Origin: Sunxiuqinia elliptica
GTDB taxonomy: Bacteria; Bacteroidota; Bacteroidia; Bacteroidales; Prolixibacteraceae
Assembly (NCBI RefSeq): GCF_900113005.1
Contig: NZ_FONW01000002.1
Coordinates: forward strand, 858,945 to 922,944
DNA: 64,000 nt
Direction of reading: 5' to 3'
Under the pieces are notes generated by a model that saw only the letters and a program-made list of their open reading frames with translations, searched no databases and was not told where the DNA came from. Below, piece after piece: positions 25,809-34,623 of this stretch. Within the stretch, counting starts at the first letter, position 1, and every line of letters begins with the position of its first letter. The position numbers and the translations under genes are program-made.

Positions 25809-27002
25809 TTATTGCAGTCGTTTCAGAATTTCCAGGCAGCCTCTGCTATTGTGGTACGGACATTTCCAGAATCCGGCTTTCACCTGGGATTGGTCCGGCT
25901 TTAGATCCTGATTAACGGACCAGTGCCATTCCCCATATTCGATGTCAAATAAGTTGTTTTTAGTGAACTCCCAGACTTTAAGCGCTTGGGTTAAAAACTG
26001 TTCGTCTTTAGAAAGTTGCCAGGCGTTAATCAAGCCCACAATTGCTTCAATCTGTGGCCACCAATGATAATCGGTATCCAGGTGGCCGGTTGCCCGGTCA
26101 AATTCATTGAGAACACCACCATCAGTAGTGATGCCTTCCGCTACAAATATTTTTGTCATTTGGATAGCCAACTCTTTAACTTCTTTCAATTCAGTTGGAG
26201 TGGCTACCTCTTCGGCTGCTTCGCATAGCAGCCACGAAGTTTCAATGTCGTGTCCGTAAGATACCAGTTGGCTTTTGATGTTCCAGTCTTCATCAAAGAA
26301 CATGTTGAGGTGAAAATCAGCCCGAATAAATTTCTTTTTGAATAGTTGGAGTAATTTATTTAGTGCCTGCTTGACCTTTGGGTTGGGATAAACCTGGGCT
26401 AAACTTGAATAGGCCTCCAGCAGGTGAAGGTGAGTGTTTAGGATCTTCTTTTCATTCAGATCCTTCTCGCTCAGTCGCATGTCGTCTAGTTCGTTCCATT
26501 TTTTGTCAAATGCATCGAGGTAACCGCCATGTATTGGGTCTGTTGCTTTTTCTTCCAGCAAATCAAAAAGGCTGATTGCTAAGTCCAGAGCTTGCTGTTC
26601 TTTGGTTAGTTGGTAGTAGGCCGACAGGGCATAGATGAAAAAGGCTTGTGCGTAGATTTGTTTTCGGCTGTCTTGGTTTTTCCCTTGATAATCCACCGTC
26701 CAGACAACTCCACCAAACTCCTGATCCAGAAAATGATCCAGTAAATATTGATAGGCACGCTTGGCCATTTCAATATGTTCGTGTTTTTGAGATCGTTGGG
26801 CAACGGTTGAAAAAGTCCAAAGGATTCGTGTGTTTAAAATGATTCCTTTGGGAGCATCTGGAACCGGCTTGCCAAAGAAATCTAGTTCTCCCAGGAATCC
26901 GCCATGGTGCTGATCTGGCATTCGGCTATGCCAAAAGTCCATGATGCGGTGCAGCTCTTGCTCAACTTCGTGTTTGAATTGATGAATTAGCTCTTGTTTC
27001 AT
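25809..27002 (-). CDS. Cellobiose/mannobiose 2-epimerase (AGE superfamily)
   Basis: The 397 aa cytoplasmic protein (no signal peptide) has the (alpha/alpha)6 barrel features of the family: [10 protein letters not shown] near residue 32, [15 protein letters not shown] with a catalytic-type His, [25 protein letters not shown] and [15 protein letters not shown]. These enzymes convert the reducing-end mannose of beta-1,4-mannobiose to glucose, or epimerise cellobiose. The start codon overlaps the stop of the GH130 gene (ATGA), so the two are translationally coupled. Together they fit the pathway mannobiose to mannosyl-glucose to mannose-1-phosphate plus glucose. The pairing favours mannobiose over N-acylglucosamine as substrate. 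Confidence 0.9.
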   Translation of the reverse strand: MKQELIHQFKHEVEQELHRIMDFWHSRMPDQHHGGFLGELDFFGKPVPDAPKGIILNTRILWTFSTVAQRSQKHEHIEMAKRAYQYLLDHFLDQEFGGVVWTVDYQGKNQDSRKQIYAQAFFIYALSAYYQLTKEQQALDLAISLFDLLEEKATDPIHGGYLDAFDKKWNELDDMRLSEKDLNEKKILNTHLHLLEAYSSLAQVYPNPKVKQALNKLLQLFKKKFIRADFHLNMFFDEDWNIKSQLVSYGHDIETSWLLCEAAEEVATPTELKEVKELAIQMTKIFVAEGITTDGGVLNEFDRATGHLDTDYHWWPQIEAIVGLINAWQLSKDEQFLTQALKVWEFTKNNLFDIEYGEWHWSVNQDLKPDQSQVKAGFWKCPYHNSRGCLEILKRLQ

Positions 27003-28177
27003 TTTACAAAGGCTTCGTTTCGGGTGATTAATTCATTGATGGTATCTACCGATTGGGCTGAGTGAAAATGATCCTCGGGAGTATTCATTACATAGTCAAC
27101 CAGTTGGTCAACACTGGATGTTGCCACATGCATACGAGTGTCTGATGAAGCGTAATAGATGTAGATTTTGCCATCATCATCTGCAATCCACCCATTTGAG
27201 AAGAGTACATTGGAGACATCGCCAACCCGCTCGTCATCTTGCGGTGCCATAAAATATCCACCTGGATGATGGGTAACTTTATCCAATTCAACCAAATCAG
27301 TCATGAACAGGTACAACACATAGCGAAGTCCTGCTGCGGTATTGCGCACTCCGTGAGCAAGGTGCAGCCAACCATGCTTGGTTTTGATTGGAGCGGGCCC
27401 CAAGCCATTTTTCAGTTCGTAAACGGTGTGGTATTGTTTGTTTTGAATGATGCACTCATTTTCAACCTTCGGGTGTTCCATCCGATCGATAAATCCAAGG
27501 CCAATACCACCGCCACTGCCCACATTGATGAATCCATCCTGTGGGCGGGTGTAAATGGCATACTTGCCATCGACAAATTCCGGGTGAAGGACCACATTTC
27601 GTTGCTGCCCCGAAGTGGAGATCAGGTCTGGAAGGCGTTTCCAGGTTTTCAGGTCACGACTTCGGACGATGCCAGCGTTGGCAACAGCCGAACTGGTATC
27701 TCCATCAGGAGCATTCGGATCTTTTCGCTCAGTGCAAAAGATGCCATAAACCCAGCCATCTTCGTGGGCGGTCAAGCGCATGTCGTAAACATTCACATCC
27801 GGATCTTCGGTTTGAGGGAGGCTGATTGGCCGATCCCAAAAGCGGAATTGGTCAATACCATTGGGACTTTCGGCTATAGCAAAGAACGATTTGCGATCCC
27901 AGCCTTCGACCCTTGCGGCTAGCAGGTATTTATCCTCCCACTTGATTGCTCCGGCATTAAATACAGCATTGATGCCAAGTCGTTCCATTAAAAAGGGGTT
28001 GCGCTCTGGAGATAAGTCAAAGCGCCAGTTTAAAGGTGCGTGGTCTGCTGTAAGTATGGGGAATTGGTAACGTTCAAAGATCCCGTTGGATCGTTCTTCT
28101 ATTTTATTTTTACGCTCAATCAGTTGCTTGTGCTTGTTGGAGAGCAGGTTGAGGCGTGTTGTAAAAAGCTTGTTCAT
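26999..28177 (-). CDS. GH130 4-O-beta-D-mannosyl-D-glucose phosphorylase
   Basis: This 392 aa cytoplasmic protein closely follows the GH130 subfamily 1 pattern: [88 protein letters not shown] and [20 protein letters not shown]. The proposed general acid is Asp132 in VYDMRLT. The enzyme phosphorolyses beta-mannosyl-1,4-glucose to alpha-mannose-1-phosphate and glucose. The coupled epimerase gene and the upstream symporter gene reproduce the known Bacteroides fragilis arrangement. The related GH130 group acting on mannosyl-N-acetylglucosamine is less likely given the epimerase partner. Confidence 0.93.
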   Translation of the reverse strand: MNKLFTTRLNLLSNKHKQLIERKNKIEERSNGIFERYQFPILTADHAPLNWRFDLSPERNPFLMERLGINAVFNAGAIKWEDKYLLAARVEGWDRKSFFAIAESPNGIDQFRFWDRPISLPQTEDPDVNVYDMRLTAHEDGWVYGIFCTERKDPNAPDGDTSSAVANAGIVRSRDLKTWKRLPDLISTSGQQRNVVLHPEFVDGKYAIYTRPQDGFINVGSGGGIGLGFIDRMEHPKVENECIIQNKQYHTVYELKNGLGPAPIKTKHGWLHLAHGVRNTAAGLRYVLYLFMTDLVELDKVTHHPGGYFMAPQDDERVGDVSNVLFSNGWIADDDGKIYIYYASSDTRMHVATSSVDQLVDYVMNTPEDHFHSAQSVDTINELITRNEAFVK

Positions 28178-28180
28178 TAT

Positions 28181-28222
28181 TTAGATATTAGATTGTTAGA
28201 TAATAGATTTTAGACAATAGAT
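28181..28222. repeat. TTAGA-rich degenerate short repeat
   Basis: The stretch repeats TTAGA/ATAGA units at irregular spacing over about 42 bp, immediately upstream of the GH130 start codon. The rest of the 195 bp gap to the symporter gene holds no gene. It looks like eroded simple-sequence material. Confidence 0.6.
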
Positions 28223-28372
28223 GTTCAGATTTTCAGAATCAAGAACTAAGAGCCACGTCTGACCGCATCAGCCGGGCAGGAGGGACCAAGGCAATAGACA
28301 CTTTGGTTTTAGACAAGCACTTATAATCGCTCAAGTACTGATCACCGTCCACCCATCTCAGATCACTGATTA

Positions 28373-30199
28373 TTAAAACTCATTTAGTTTATTCCACCAG
28401 GTTTTCTTCATGATAAAGACACAGACAGCTATAACGATGGTGGTAAGCACCATCGGAATGTTTTGTTTCAGTACAAAATAGATGGGAAGTAGCACAAGGG
28501 CTGTTTGCCCAATGATTCCTAAGGCGACATTGAATGCATCACGCTTAAAGCTTGTTTTCTTGATAAAGGCTGGATCTTCAGCCACGACTTTTTCATGTAT
28601 TGGTTTCCAGAATCCCCAAGGGCGTACATTCTTGTAAAATGACTTCAAAACGCCTTCCTCTGTTGGTGGGGCTAGGTAGGTTCCGACGATACAGCCAACT
28701 GTCGAAATGAGGAAAATCAGTGGGAAATAGTACAAGTCCAGCGTTTCTGTGAATACGTAAGGGAAAATCAAGGCCGGAATCAGGCCGGCAACCATCCCCC
28801 AGAAGAAACCACTTCCATTGAATCGCCACCAGTGCCATTTTAAAACGTTGGAGGCAATGTAACTTCCATATAATCCGGATACTAACCATTGCAGGATGGA
28901 GTTAATGTCGGTTGCGAAAATTCCAAAAATGATGCTGATGGCAACCACAACAATTCCAGTGGTGTAGTTGGTTATTTTAATCTCACGGTTGGAAGCATTG
29001 GGTTTGTAATAGTTGAGGTAGATATCGTTTACCAAATAAGCCTGTGCTGCATTTAATGTACCGGCAAAAGTGGACATAAAAGCAGCGAGCAAACCGGCGA
29101 GCAATAAGCCAGTAAAGCCAATTGGCACAAACTGGTTGATTGCTGATGGTAGGATTTGCTCAAAATCGATCTTGCCGGCTATGACCAGGTTAAGCTGGTC
29201 ATAATAAAGAATGGCCAAAACGGCAAAGCCGGTAATCATCAAATAGCGAACGGGAACGAGGACGACACTCACCAAACCACTCATTTTCGCAGCTTCTTGA
29301 GGCGATTTGGTGGATAAGATTTTTTGCATGTCGTAATTTGGAATTGGCCCGGCTACACTGGCTAAGACTCCTTTGAATAGCATCATCATGAAAAAGATGC
29401 TGAAAAAGGAATAGCCATCTGATGCAATTTTATCATTCATCTCATTAATAATACCAGTCCAGTCGAGATCTAATTTGATGCCGAAGAATGGATTCATCCA
29501 GCCGTCGGGGACATTTAGGCTCTGATGCCCCAAGGCTGTCATGGCGATAACTGCTATAACAACAGCCGAAATTGTCATGATGATGTATTGAATTAAGTCG
29601 GCCCAGACAATCCCAGACATTCCGCCAAGAATGGAGTAAAACACCGCAAAAAGGGTGAAGGCGATTCCGTAAACATGGGGAACGTACTCTGCTGCTACAT
29701 GGAACGGGAAGTAAGGTTGAACAATGTCCCAAGGGACAAAGATTTGAACAAATTTTCCCAGTCCAATGAACCCATAAGCCATCAAGCCCAGGCAGTTGAT
29801 TAAAGCAAAGGCAATAACAATTGTATGCGAAAGTTTGGCTTCACGGCCTGAGCCAAAGCGGGTTCTGATCCATTCAGCTCCGGTGGTTACGTTCGATCTT
29901 CTTAGCCACATCGACAGGTAAACCATCAGGAAAATTTGGTTGAACGAAGGCCAGAGCCAGGGGATCCAAACGCTCTTTAATCCGTAAACAACGGCCAGGG
30001 TAACCATCCACATGGTGCCTGAAATATCGAACATCCCCGAAGCATTCGATAAACCCAGCATGTACCAGGGGAGTTTGTTGCCGCCAAGCAGGTAAGCCGA
30101 TTTATCGCGTTGTGCCCATTTTCGAAGAACCAGCCCAATGAGGACCGTAATGGCCAAATAGGCAATGATTACAGAGATGTCAATGATACCGAGTTTCAT
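28373..30199 (-). CDS. Sodium:solute symporter (SSS family), probable disaccharide importer
   Basis: This 608 aa inner-membrane protein has about 14 hydrophobic segments. The SSS pattern starts with VIIAYLAITVLIGLVLRKWA, then YLLGGNKLPWYMLGLSNASG, VYSILGGMSGIVWADLIQY and GLLAAFMSTFAGTLNAAQAY. SSS proteins move sugars or other solutes with Na+. It is the first gene of the minus-strand set with GH130 and epimerase genes, so it probably brings mannobiose or mannosyl-glucose into the cytoplasm. A good promoter lies about 90 bp upstream. The 173 bp and more between it and the GH130 gene may contain further control. The substrate is inferred from context only. Confidence 0.88.
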   Translation of the reverse strand: MKLGIIDISVIIAYLAITVLIGLVLRKWAQRDKSAYLLGGNKLPWYMLGLSNASGMFDISGTMWMVTLAVVYGLKSVWIPWLWPSFNQIFLMVYLSMWLRRSNVTTGAEWIRTRFGSGREAKLSHTIVIAFALINCLGLMAYGFIGLGKFVQIFVPWDIVQPYFPFHVAAEYVPHVYGIAFTLFAVFYSILGGMSGIVWADLIQYIIMTISAVVIAVIAMTALGHQSLNVPDGWMNPFFGIKLDLDWTGIINEMNDKIASDGYSFFSIFFMMMLFKGVLASVAGPIPNYDMQKILSTKSPQEAAKMSGLVSVVLVPVRYLMITGFAVLAILYYDQLNLVIAGKIDFEQILPSAINQFVPIGFTGLLLAGLLAAFMSTFAGTLNAAQAYLVNDIYLNYYKPNASNREIKITNYTTGIVVVAISIIFGIFATDINSILQWLVSGLYGSYIASNVLKWHWWRFNGSGFFWGMVAGLIPALIFPYVFTETLDLYYFPLIFLISTVGCIVGTYLAPPTEEGVLKSFYKNVRPWGFWKPIHEKVVAEDPAFIKKTSFKRDAFNVALGIIGQTALVLLPIYFVLKQNIPMVLTTIVIAVCVFIMKKTWWNKLNEF

Positions 30200-30285
30200 A
30201 TGTTGTTAGTTTAAGTTTTTTATTGTGTGTTAGCTTATTATGTGAAAAATCAAGGGTAATTGGTAAGACCTTGAAAATGATGGAT

Positions 30286-30317
30286 CAAAAATATTTTATA
30301 TACTTGCAGTTGGCAAA
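30286..30317 (-). promoter_or_regulatory. Promoter of the symporter-GH130-epimerase operon
   Basis: On the minus strand, TTTG (30317-30314) and TATTTTTG (30293-30286) match the -33/-7 consensus exactly, with a 20 bp spacer. Transcription would start near 30280, leaving a leader of about 80 nt. The promoter sits 34-65 bp upstream of the divergent AraC start codon, a natural position for control by that regulator. Confidence 0.6.
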
Positions 30318-30350
30318 TACTATTTTATCAATTGTTTGTATTATCGAAAT

Positions 30351-31235
30351 ATGGAATCTGCAAAATCGACTTTTTTTAATCGGGAAATTACACCATTGAC
30401 AGCTGAGGATTGTTTGTTGGTCTTTGATCGCTGGAAGGATAAATTTGACTTTCCAGCGCATTTTCATCCGGAGTATGAGTTGAATTTCATTGCGCATGCC
30501 CCCGGTGTAAAAAGGATTGTTGGCGATCATATTGCAGAGATAGGGGAGTTGGAACTGGTTTTGGTTGGCCCCAATTTACCTCATTGTTGGGAGCAGGGTA
30601 ATTGCCGGTCAACCAAGGTGCGGGAAATTACCATTCAGTTTCACCGCGACCTGTTTGATGAAAGCTTGCTGAATCGGAACATTATGCAGCCTGTTCGCGA
30701 TCTGTTAAAGCGCTCCTTGTGGGGAGTAACCTTCTCCGAAGAAACAACTCGGCAAACACAGGAGCGCATTGAAAAGCTGGCTAGTTTGAATGGTATGGAT
30801 GCTTTTATGGAGTTGCTCTCGCTGCTTTTCGATCTTTCCACCTCCAGAAATCAGCAAACTTTGTCTTCGACAACCGGGAAGCATGATGATTTTTACAGTA
30901 ACGAAAAGGTTCAGCGAGTTTATGAGTTTGTTCAGAAGAGTTACATGCGCAAGATTAAAGTGGAGGAGGTGGCCGATTTGTTGCATATGACCGAAGTGTC
31001 GTTCAGTCGACTTATCAAACAGCGAACCGGTAAAACTTTTGTCGATTTTTTGAATGATACGCGCATTGGTTTTGCAACGCGGCAGCTTATTGAAAATAAC
31101 GATAGCATTTCAGAAATTGCTTTTCGCTGTGGGTTTAATAACCTGGCTAATTTTAACCGGATATTTAAGAAGAGAAAGGGAACCACTCCAACGGAGTTCC
31201 GGAATAATTTTGCGGGGATCCGTCGGGTGAATTAA
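30351..31235 (+). CDS. AraC-family transcriptional regulator
   Basis: I chose the ATG at 30351 (294 aa); an in-frame TTG lies 15 nt upstream. The N-terminal cupin-like sensing domain (about 10-150) shows HFHPEYELNFIAHAPGVKRI and LVLVGPNLPHCW. The C-terminal part (about 190-290) has two helix-turn-helix motifs: KVEEVADLLHMTEVSFSRLI, and ISEIAFRCGFNNLANFNRIF followed by KGTTPTEFR. It is divergent from the symporter-GH130-epimerase operon and probably senses a mannose-containing sugar or its phosphate and activates that operon. A TATACTTG element upstream is one base from the -7 consensus. Confidence 0.9.
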   Translation: MESAKSTFFNREITPLTAEDCLLVFDRWKDKFDFPAHFHPEYELNFIAHAPGVKRIVGDHIAEIGELELVLVGPNLPHCWEQGNCRSTKVREITIQFHRDLFDESLLNRNIMQPVRDLLKRSLWGVTFSEETTRQTQERIEKLASLNGMDAFMELLSLLFDLSTSRNQQTLSSTTGKHDDFYSNEKVQRVYEFVQKSYMRKIKVEEVADLLHMTEVSFSRLIKQRTGKTFVDFLNDTRIGFATRQLIENNDSISEIAFRCGFNNLANFNRIFKKRKGTTPTEFRNNFAGIRRVN

Positions 31236-31237
31236 AA

Positions 31238-31278
31238 AAACAAGAACCCTGTCTTTTAAAAAAACAGAGTTCTTGTTT
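31238..31278. terminator. Terminator between convergent araC-type and fucosidase genes
   Basis: AAACAAGAACCCTGT (31238-31252) and ACAGAGTTCTTGTTT (31264-31278) form a 15 bp stem with one imperfect pair, which is a G-T wobble on the minus strand. Flanking A and T runs allow action in both directions, slightly favouring the minus-strand fucosidase mRNA. Confidence 0.85.
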
Positions 31279-31341
31279 ATTGCGTTGTTTCAGCTTTTTT
31301 CTACGACAGAGAGTAGACAGTGCATCGTTTTGTTCTTGATT

Positions 31342-32826
31342 TTAATCTTCCAGTTTGTCAATTTTCAGAACCCAAGCTTCGCTGTGCTTTTGTTTTTTTC
31401 TAATTGACTCCGGGATTTCAACAACAAAGCCTTTCCCTACCTTTTCCCATTGAAGTTTTACATTGCTACCGAGCAATGTAACAGTAGCTTTTTTAGCCGG
31501 AGCAAATGTTGACATCCAGAGTTTAGATGGAAGTGATTTTTCATCTTCATCTGCCAAATAAATGGCGTAAACTGCTTTGGTGTGGCGGTTTTGCGTCAGG
31601 GCAACTTTGCCTTCTTTGTACGGAGCAATCGCTCTGGAGCTGTAAATAGCCTCTCCGTTAATGTCCATCCAGTTTCCAATTTGTTCCAATAACTCGTAGG
31701 CTTCAGGATCAAATTCTCCTTCAGGAGTTGGTCCGATATTCAGCAATAGGTTTCCTCCTTTGGAAACGATATCAACCAAGGTGTGGATAATCTGGTTGAT
31801 AGATTTGTACTCCCGGCTTTCACGCCACGACCAACCGTCAGCAGATCCTGTTAAACAGGTTTCCCATGGAACAAGTAGAGCTTCTTCCGGAACTTTATTT
31901 TCCGGTGTGATGTAGTTTTGGTTGTGACCTTCAACGGCGCGGTCAACAACAATAAGTCCCGGTTGTTTGATCCGTGCTTTGGCGGCAATCTCATCCATTC
32001 TTAAATCCTGACTTTGCAGGTTAAATTGCTTGAAGCCTTTCATGGCACGGTAAGCCCACAATTCCTGTTCGGTGTATGGTTGCACCCAGCCCCCGTCAAG
32101 CCAAAGGATGTCAATGTCTCCGTAATTGGTCATGAGCTCATCAATTTGGTTGTGGGTGTATTGCACAAAGTTTTCCCACCGCTCAGGATAGCGCTCAATG
32201 TTGTAGTTGGGGTTTCGGTCGGCCGTTGCATTTTCGGGCCACCAAAAATAGGGCGAACTCCAGTCAGGCTTTGAAAAGTAAGCACCAATCATAAATCCTT
32301 CAGCTCCAAATTCCTTGAAAATTTCTTTGGTTACATCGGCTTTGGGATTGGTATGAAAAGGCGTTTTCTCGCCGGTAATTTTGTAGTCTGAGTATTGGGT
32401 ATCATACATCGCAAAACCGTCATGGTGCTTGGTGGTGAAAACAACATACTTCATCCCGGCTTTTTTGGCTGCTTTAGCCCATCGTTGAGGATTGAATTTT
32501 ACCGGATTGAAGGTGGTTTGCAGGTTGTGATAGTCCTTCTTGTACTCTTCGTAATTGTCGTTGTTACGAAAGCGTTTAATCCATTCTTCATCTTCGCCAC
32601 AAATTGACCAGGATTCGATAATTCCCCATTGGCTATAGGTTCCCCAGTGCATCATCAGCCCAAATTTAAGGTCTTGCCATTGCTCCAGTTTTTCCAGAAC
32701 TAAAGGATCTGTAACCGGAACATATTTTTGCTTTTCTTCCTGTGCTGAAGTGTTAATTGTCAGCATTGCTAGGATAGCTAGTAGCAAGAACTGGCCCCCC
32801 TTAAGTAGCTTTTGGGATTGTAACAT
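31342..32826 (-). CDS. Secreted alpha-L-fucosidase, GH29 (PUL3)
   Basis: This 494 aa product has a signal peptide ending near LTINTSAQ. The GH29 domain includes WQDLKFGLMMHWGTYSQWG, YVVFTTKHHDGFAMYDTQYS, GAYFSKPDWSSPYFWWPEN and GNLLLNIGPTPEGEFDPEAY. The likely nucleophile is Asp244 in DILWLDGGWVQPY. A C-terminal beta domain of about 90 residues ends the protein. It differs clearly from the 9682 enzyme (shorter, with no extra C-terminal module), so the two may prefer different fucose linkages. It lies downstream of PUL3 susD but is separated from it by a strong terminator and 165 bp, so it may be expressed partly on its own. Confidence 0.92.
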   Translation of the reverse strand: MLQSQKLLKGGQFLLLAILAMLTINTSAQEEKQKYVPVTDPLVLEKLEQWQDLKFGLMMHWGTYSQWGIIESWSICGEDEEWIKRFRNNDNYEEYKKDYHNLQTTFNPVKFNPQRWAKAAKKAGMKYVVFTTKHHDGFAMYDTQYSDYKITGEKTPFHTNPKADVTKEIFKEFGAEGFMIGAYFSKPDWSSPYFWWPENATADRNPNYNIERYPERWENFVQYTHNQIDELMTNYGDIDILWLDGGWVQPYTEQELWAYRAMKGFKQFNLQSQDLRMDEIAAKARIKQPGLIVVDRAVEGHNQNYITPENKVPEEALLVPWETCLTGSADGWSWRESREYKSINQIIHTLVDIVSKGGNLLLNIGPTPEGEFDPEAYELLEQIGNWMDINGEAIYSSRAIAPYKEGKVALTQNRHTKAVYAIYLADEDEKSLPSKLWMSTFAPAKKATVTLLGSNVKLQWEKVGKGFVVEIPESIRKKQKHSEAWVLKIDKLED

Positions 32827-32930
32827 AGTAAAAACAAGTTAGCAGTAATTGAATAATAGTGTGGCTAAAATAGAGAATAAAAAAAATGCAACTATACTGG
32901 TGTGTCCTGTATCAGTATTTATTGCAAAAA

Positions 32931-32972
32931 GACTAGTCCTAAATAGGAGTAATTGATTATTTAGGACTAGTC
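32931..32972 (-). terminator. Strong terminator after PUL3 susD
   Basis: GACTAGTCCTAAATA (32931-32945) and TATTTAGGACTAGTC (32958-32972) are perfect 15 bp arms with a 12 nt loop. On the minus strand the stem is followed by TTTTT. It should end most susC-susD transcripts before the fucosidase gene. Confidence 0.88.
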
Positions 32973-32991
32973 AAAAAAGAAGACTTAATAA

Positions 32992-34596
32992 TTATTTATG
33001 CCAAAATAGCTTTTTATTTGAAGTATTATTTCCCTGTGTCGCATTTTGAAAGTTATCGTTATTATATAGCTTTTCACTCTCAGGATAAATTACATTGTAA
33101 AAACTATAGTCTCCGTCACTATAGTTTCCGGATTCATCTCGCGGGGTTAGTTTTGTTCTACGATAAAGGTTAAAACCGACCCAAGGCTGCATAAAGGAAT
33201 CAATCCAAATCTGTTTGTAAATTTGATTTAAAGCTGTTGATTCATCTGAACTATAAGCAGCAAATTCTAAATAATCATCAATCTGAGTTTGCGATAAAGA
33301 TGGTTTGTTAATTTTCCATCGCTCACATGGCTCAACAACCTGGTTGTACCAAAAATCCAACGATGCTTTTATTCCGTTCTCATACTCTTCTTTGGCTAAT
33401 GAATTATTTTGAGACACCCCAATTCCCCTGTTGTAAAGTTCTGCTTTCAGAAAGTGGACTTCTGCTACAGTTATAAACATTTGAGGGATAAACTCGCGAT
33501 CGGATACCAGGTAGAAGTTTACGGGAGAGTAGCGGCATCCTGCTCCTTTGTTGCTCCACTCTTGCTCGGTAGCCCCTTCTCCTCTTCCATCAGGATAAGA
33601 TGCAGTTAAGTATGCTCCACGGTCTTGCACCGGAGTCGATGCATCCGGGTTTTGTGGATATGCTTTCCACTCACCGTCAATGTTTGGTTCAAAAAACACG
33701 TAGCATCGCGGATCAATAATTCCGCTTCCGTCTACATTGTCATTTTTCGACATCTGATTCCACATGGCAGTCCCCAAACAAGAGTTATTATTTTCTCGGA
33801 ATGAAGCCGACCTTGAGTCTACACTCCAGTTTCCCATATTACCGGGCCACAGACCTATTGATTCGTCTCCTTCTATTAAAGGTCTATTCATAGCCTCGGT
33901 TAATAAGGGGACATAGAAATCTGAATTGGTATGTTGTACCTGTAAGGCGTAGCGAAGTATTATTGAATTGGCAAATTTTGTCCACAACTCAAAGTCTCCT
34001 TTCAAAAACGTGTCATTATTCCCAAATGTTAATTGATCAGTATCACTCGTATTCATTAATACCTTAACAGCATCATTCAACATGGTCAAACATTCTTTGT
34101 ATATCTGTTCCTGATCATCATATTCAACCTTGTAATATTCTGCCCCCAAGTCAGCTTTACCTGCATTAGAAAAAGGCATGTCGCCCACGTAATCAACTGT
34201 CCTTAGTGTTTTATATGCCCAGAGAATATTCAAACACGCATGTGCTTTGTCTGTCTTTAAGCTTTGTGTTTCATCCAACATTTTTTGCAGCAGATGTATG
34301 TTTTTTAGTGGGCCGTAATAAATATTCCATATATCATTGGCACCGCTGCTTAAAGGACGTGCAGGAGTAACATTCCCCAATTGTTGCGATTGGAAATAGT
34401 ATTGTTCATTATGTATAGCTGCTATTTCGTTGTATCCTAATGGTAATGATTCTTTTATAATTCCATTAAACAGGGTGTAAACTGATGTTTCTGTTGGGTT
34501 CTTAGGATCAGTATTTAATTCTTCAAACCCATCCGTACAGCTTCCTGCCAATAGGAACAGGAATGATGCACATAGATATATTATATTTTTCTTCAT
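32992..34596 (-). CDS. PUL3 SusD-like (SusD-like_2 type) lipoprotein
   Basis: This 534 aa lipoprotein (Cys20 in LLAGSC, then TDGFEELNTDPKNPTE) follows the second SusD-like family, marked by the early ELNTDP motif, LNILWAYKTLRTVDYVGDMP and EVHFLKAELYNRG. The end has IWIDSFMQPWVGFNLYRRTK. Like classical SusD, it should cover the SusC channel and bind ligand at the cell surface. It lies 28 bp downstream of its susC gene. This family often accompanies transporters for N-glycan or peptide-linked ligands, but no ligand can be assigned here. A terminator directly follows the gene. Confidence 0.9.
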   Translation of the reverse strand: MKKNIIYLCASFLFLLAGSCTDGFEELNTDPKNPTETSVYTLFNGIIKESLPLGYNEIAAIHNEQYYFQSQQLGNVTPARPLSSGANDIWNIYYGPLKNIHLLQKMLDETQSLKTDKAHACLNILWAYKTLRTVDYVGDMPFSNAGKADLGAEYYKVEYDDQEQIYKECLTMLNDAVKVLMNTSDTDQLTFGNNDTFLKGDFELWTKFANSIILRYALQVQHTNSDFYVPLLTEAMNRPLIEGDESIGLWPGNMGNWSVDSRSASFRENNNSCLGTAMWNQMSKNDNVDGSGIIDPRCYVFFEPNIDGEWKAYPQNPDASTPVQDRGAYLTASYPDGRGEGATEQEWSNKGAGCRYSPVNFYLVSDREFIPQMFITVAEVHFLKAELYNRGIGVSQNNSLAKEEYENGIKASLDFWYNQVVEPCERWKINKPSLSQTQIDDYLEFAAYSSDESTALNQIYKQIWIDSFMQPWVGFNLYRRTKLTPRDESGNYSDGDYSFYNVIYPESEKLYNNDNFQNATQGNNTSNKKLFWHK

Positions 34597-34623
34597 TGTA
34601 TTCTTTTTTACAGGTTGATAAAA

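Noticed and set aside
27239..27922. A 227-codon open frame on the plus strand inside the GH130 gene
   Set aside because: It is fully antisense to a strongly conserved phosphorylase and has no recognisable features.
26999..28177. GH130 enzyme as a mannosyl-N-acetylglucosamine phosphorylase for N-glycan cores
   Set aside because: The sequence blocks and the coupled 2-epimerase gene fit the mannosyl-glucose phosphorylase group better; N-glycan use was kept only as a wider possibility for the PUL enzymes.
32992..34596. Tandem or fused SusD genes in PUL3
   Set aside because: The gene has a single lipobox and one set of SusD-like_2 motifs; its length is normal for the family.
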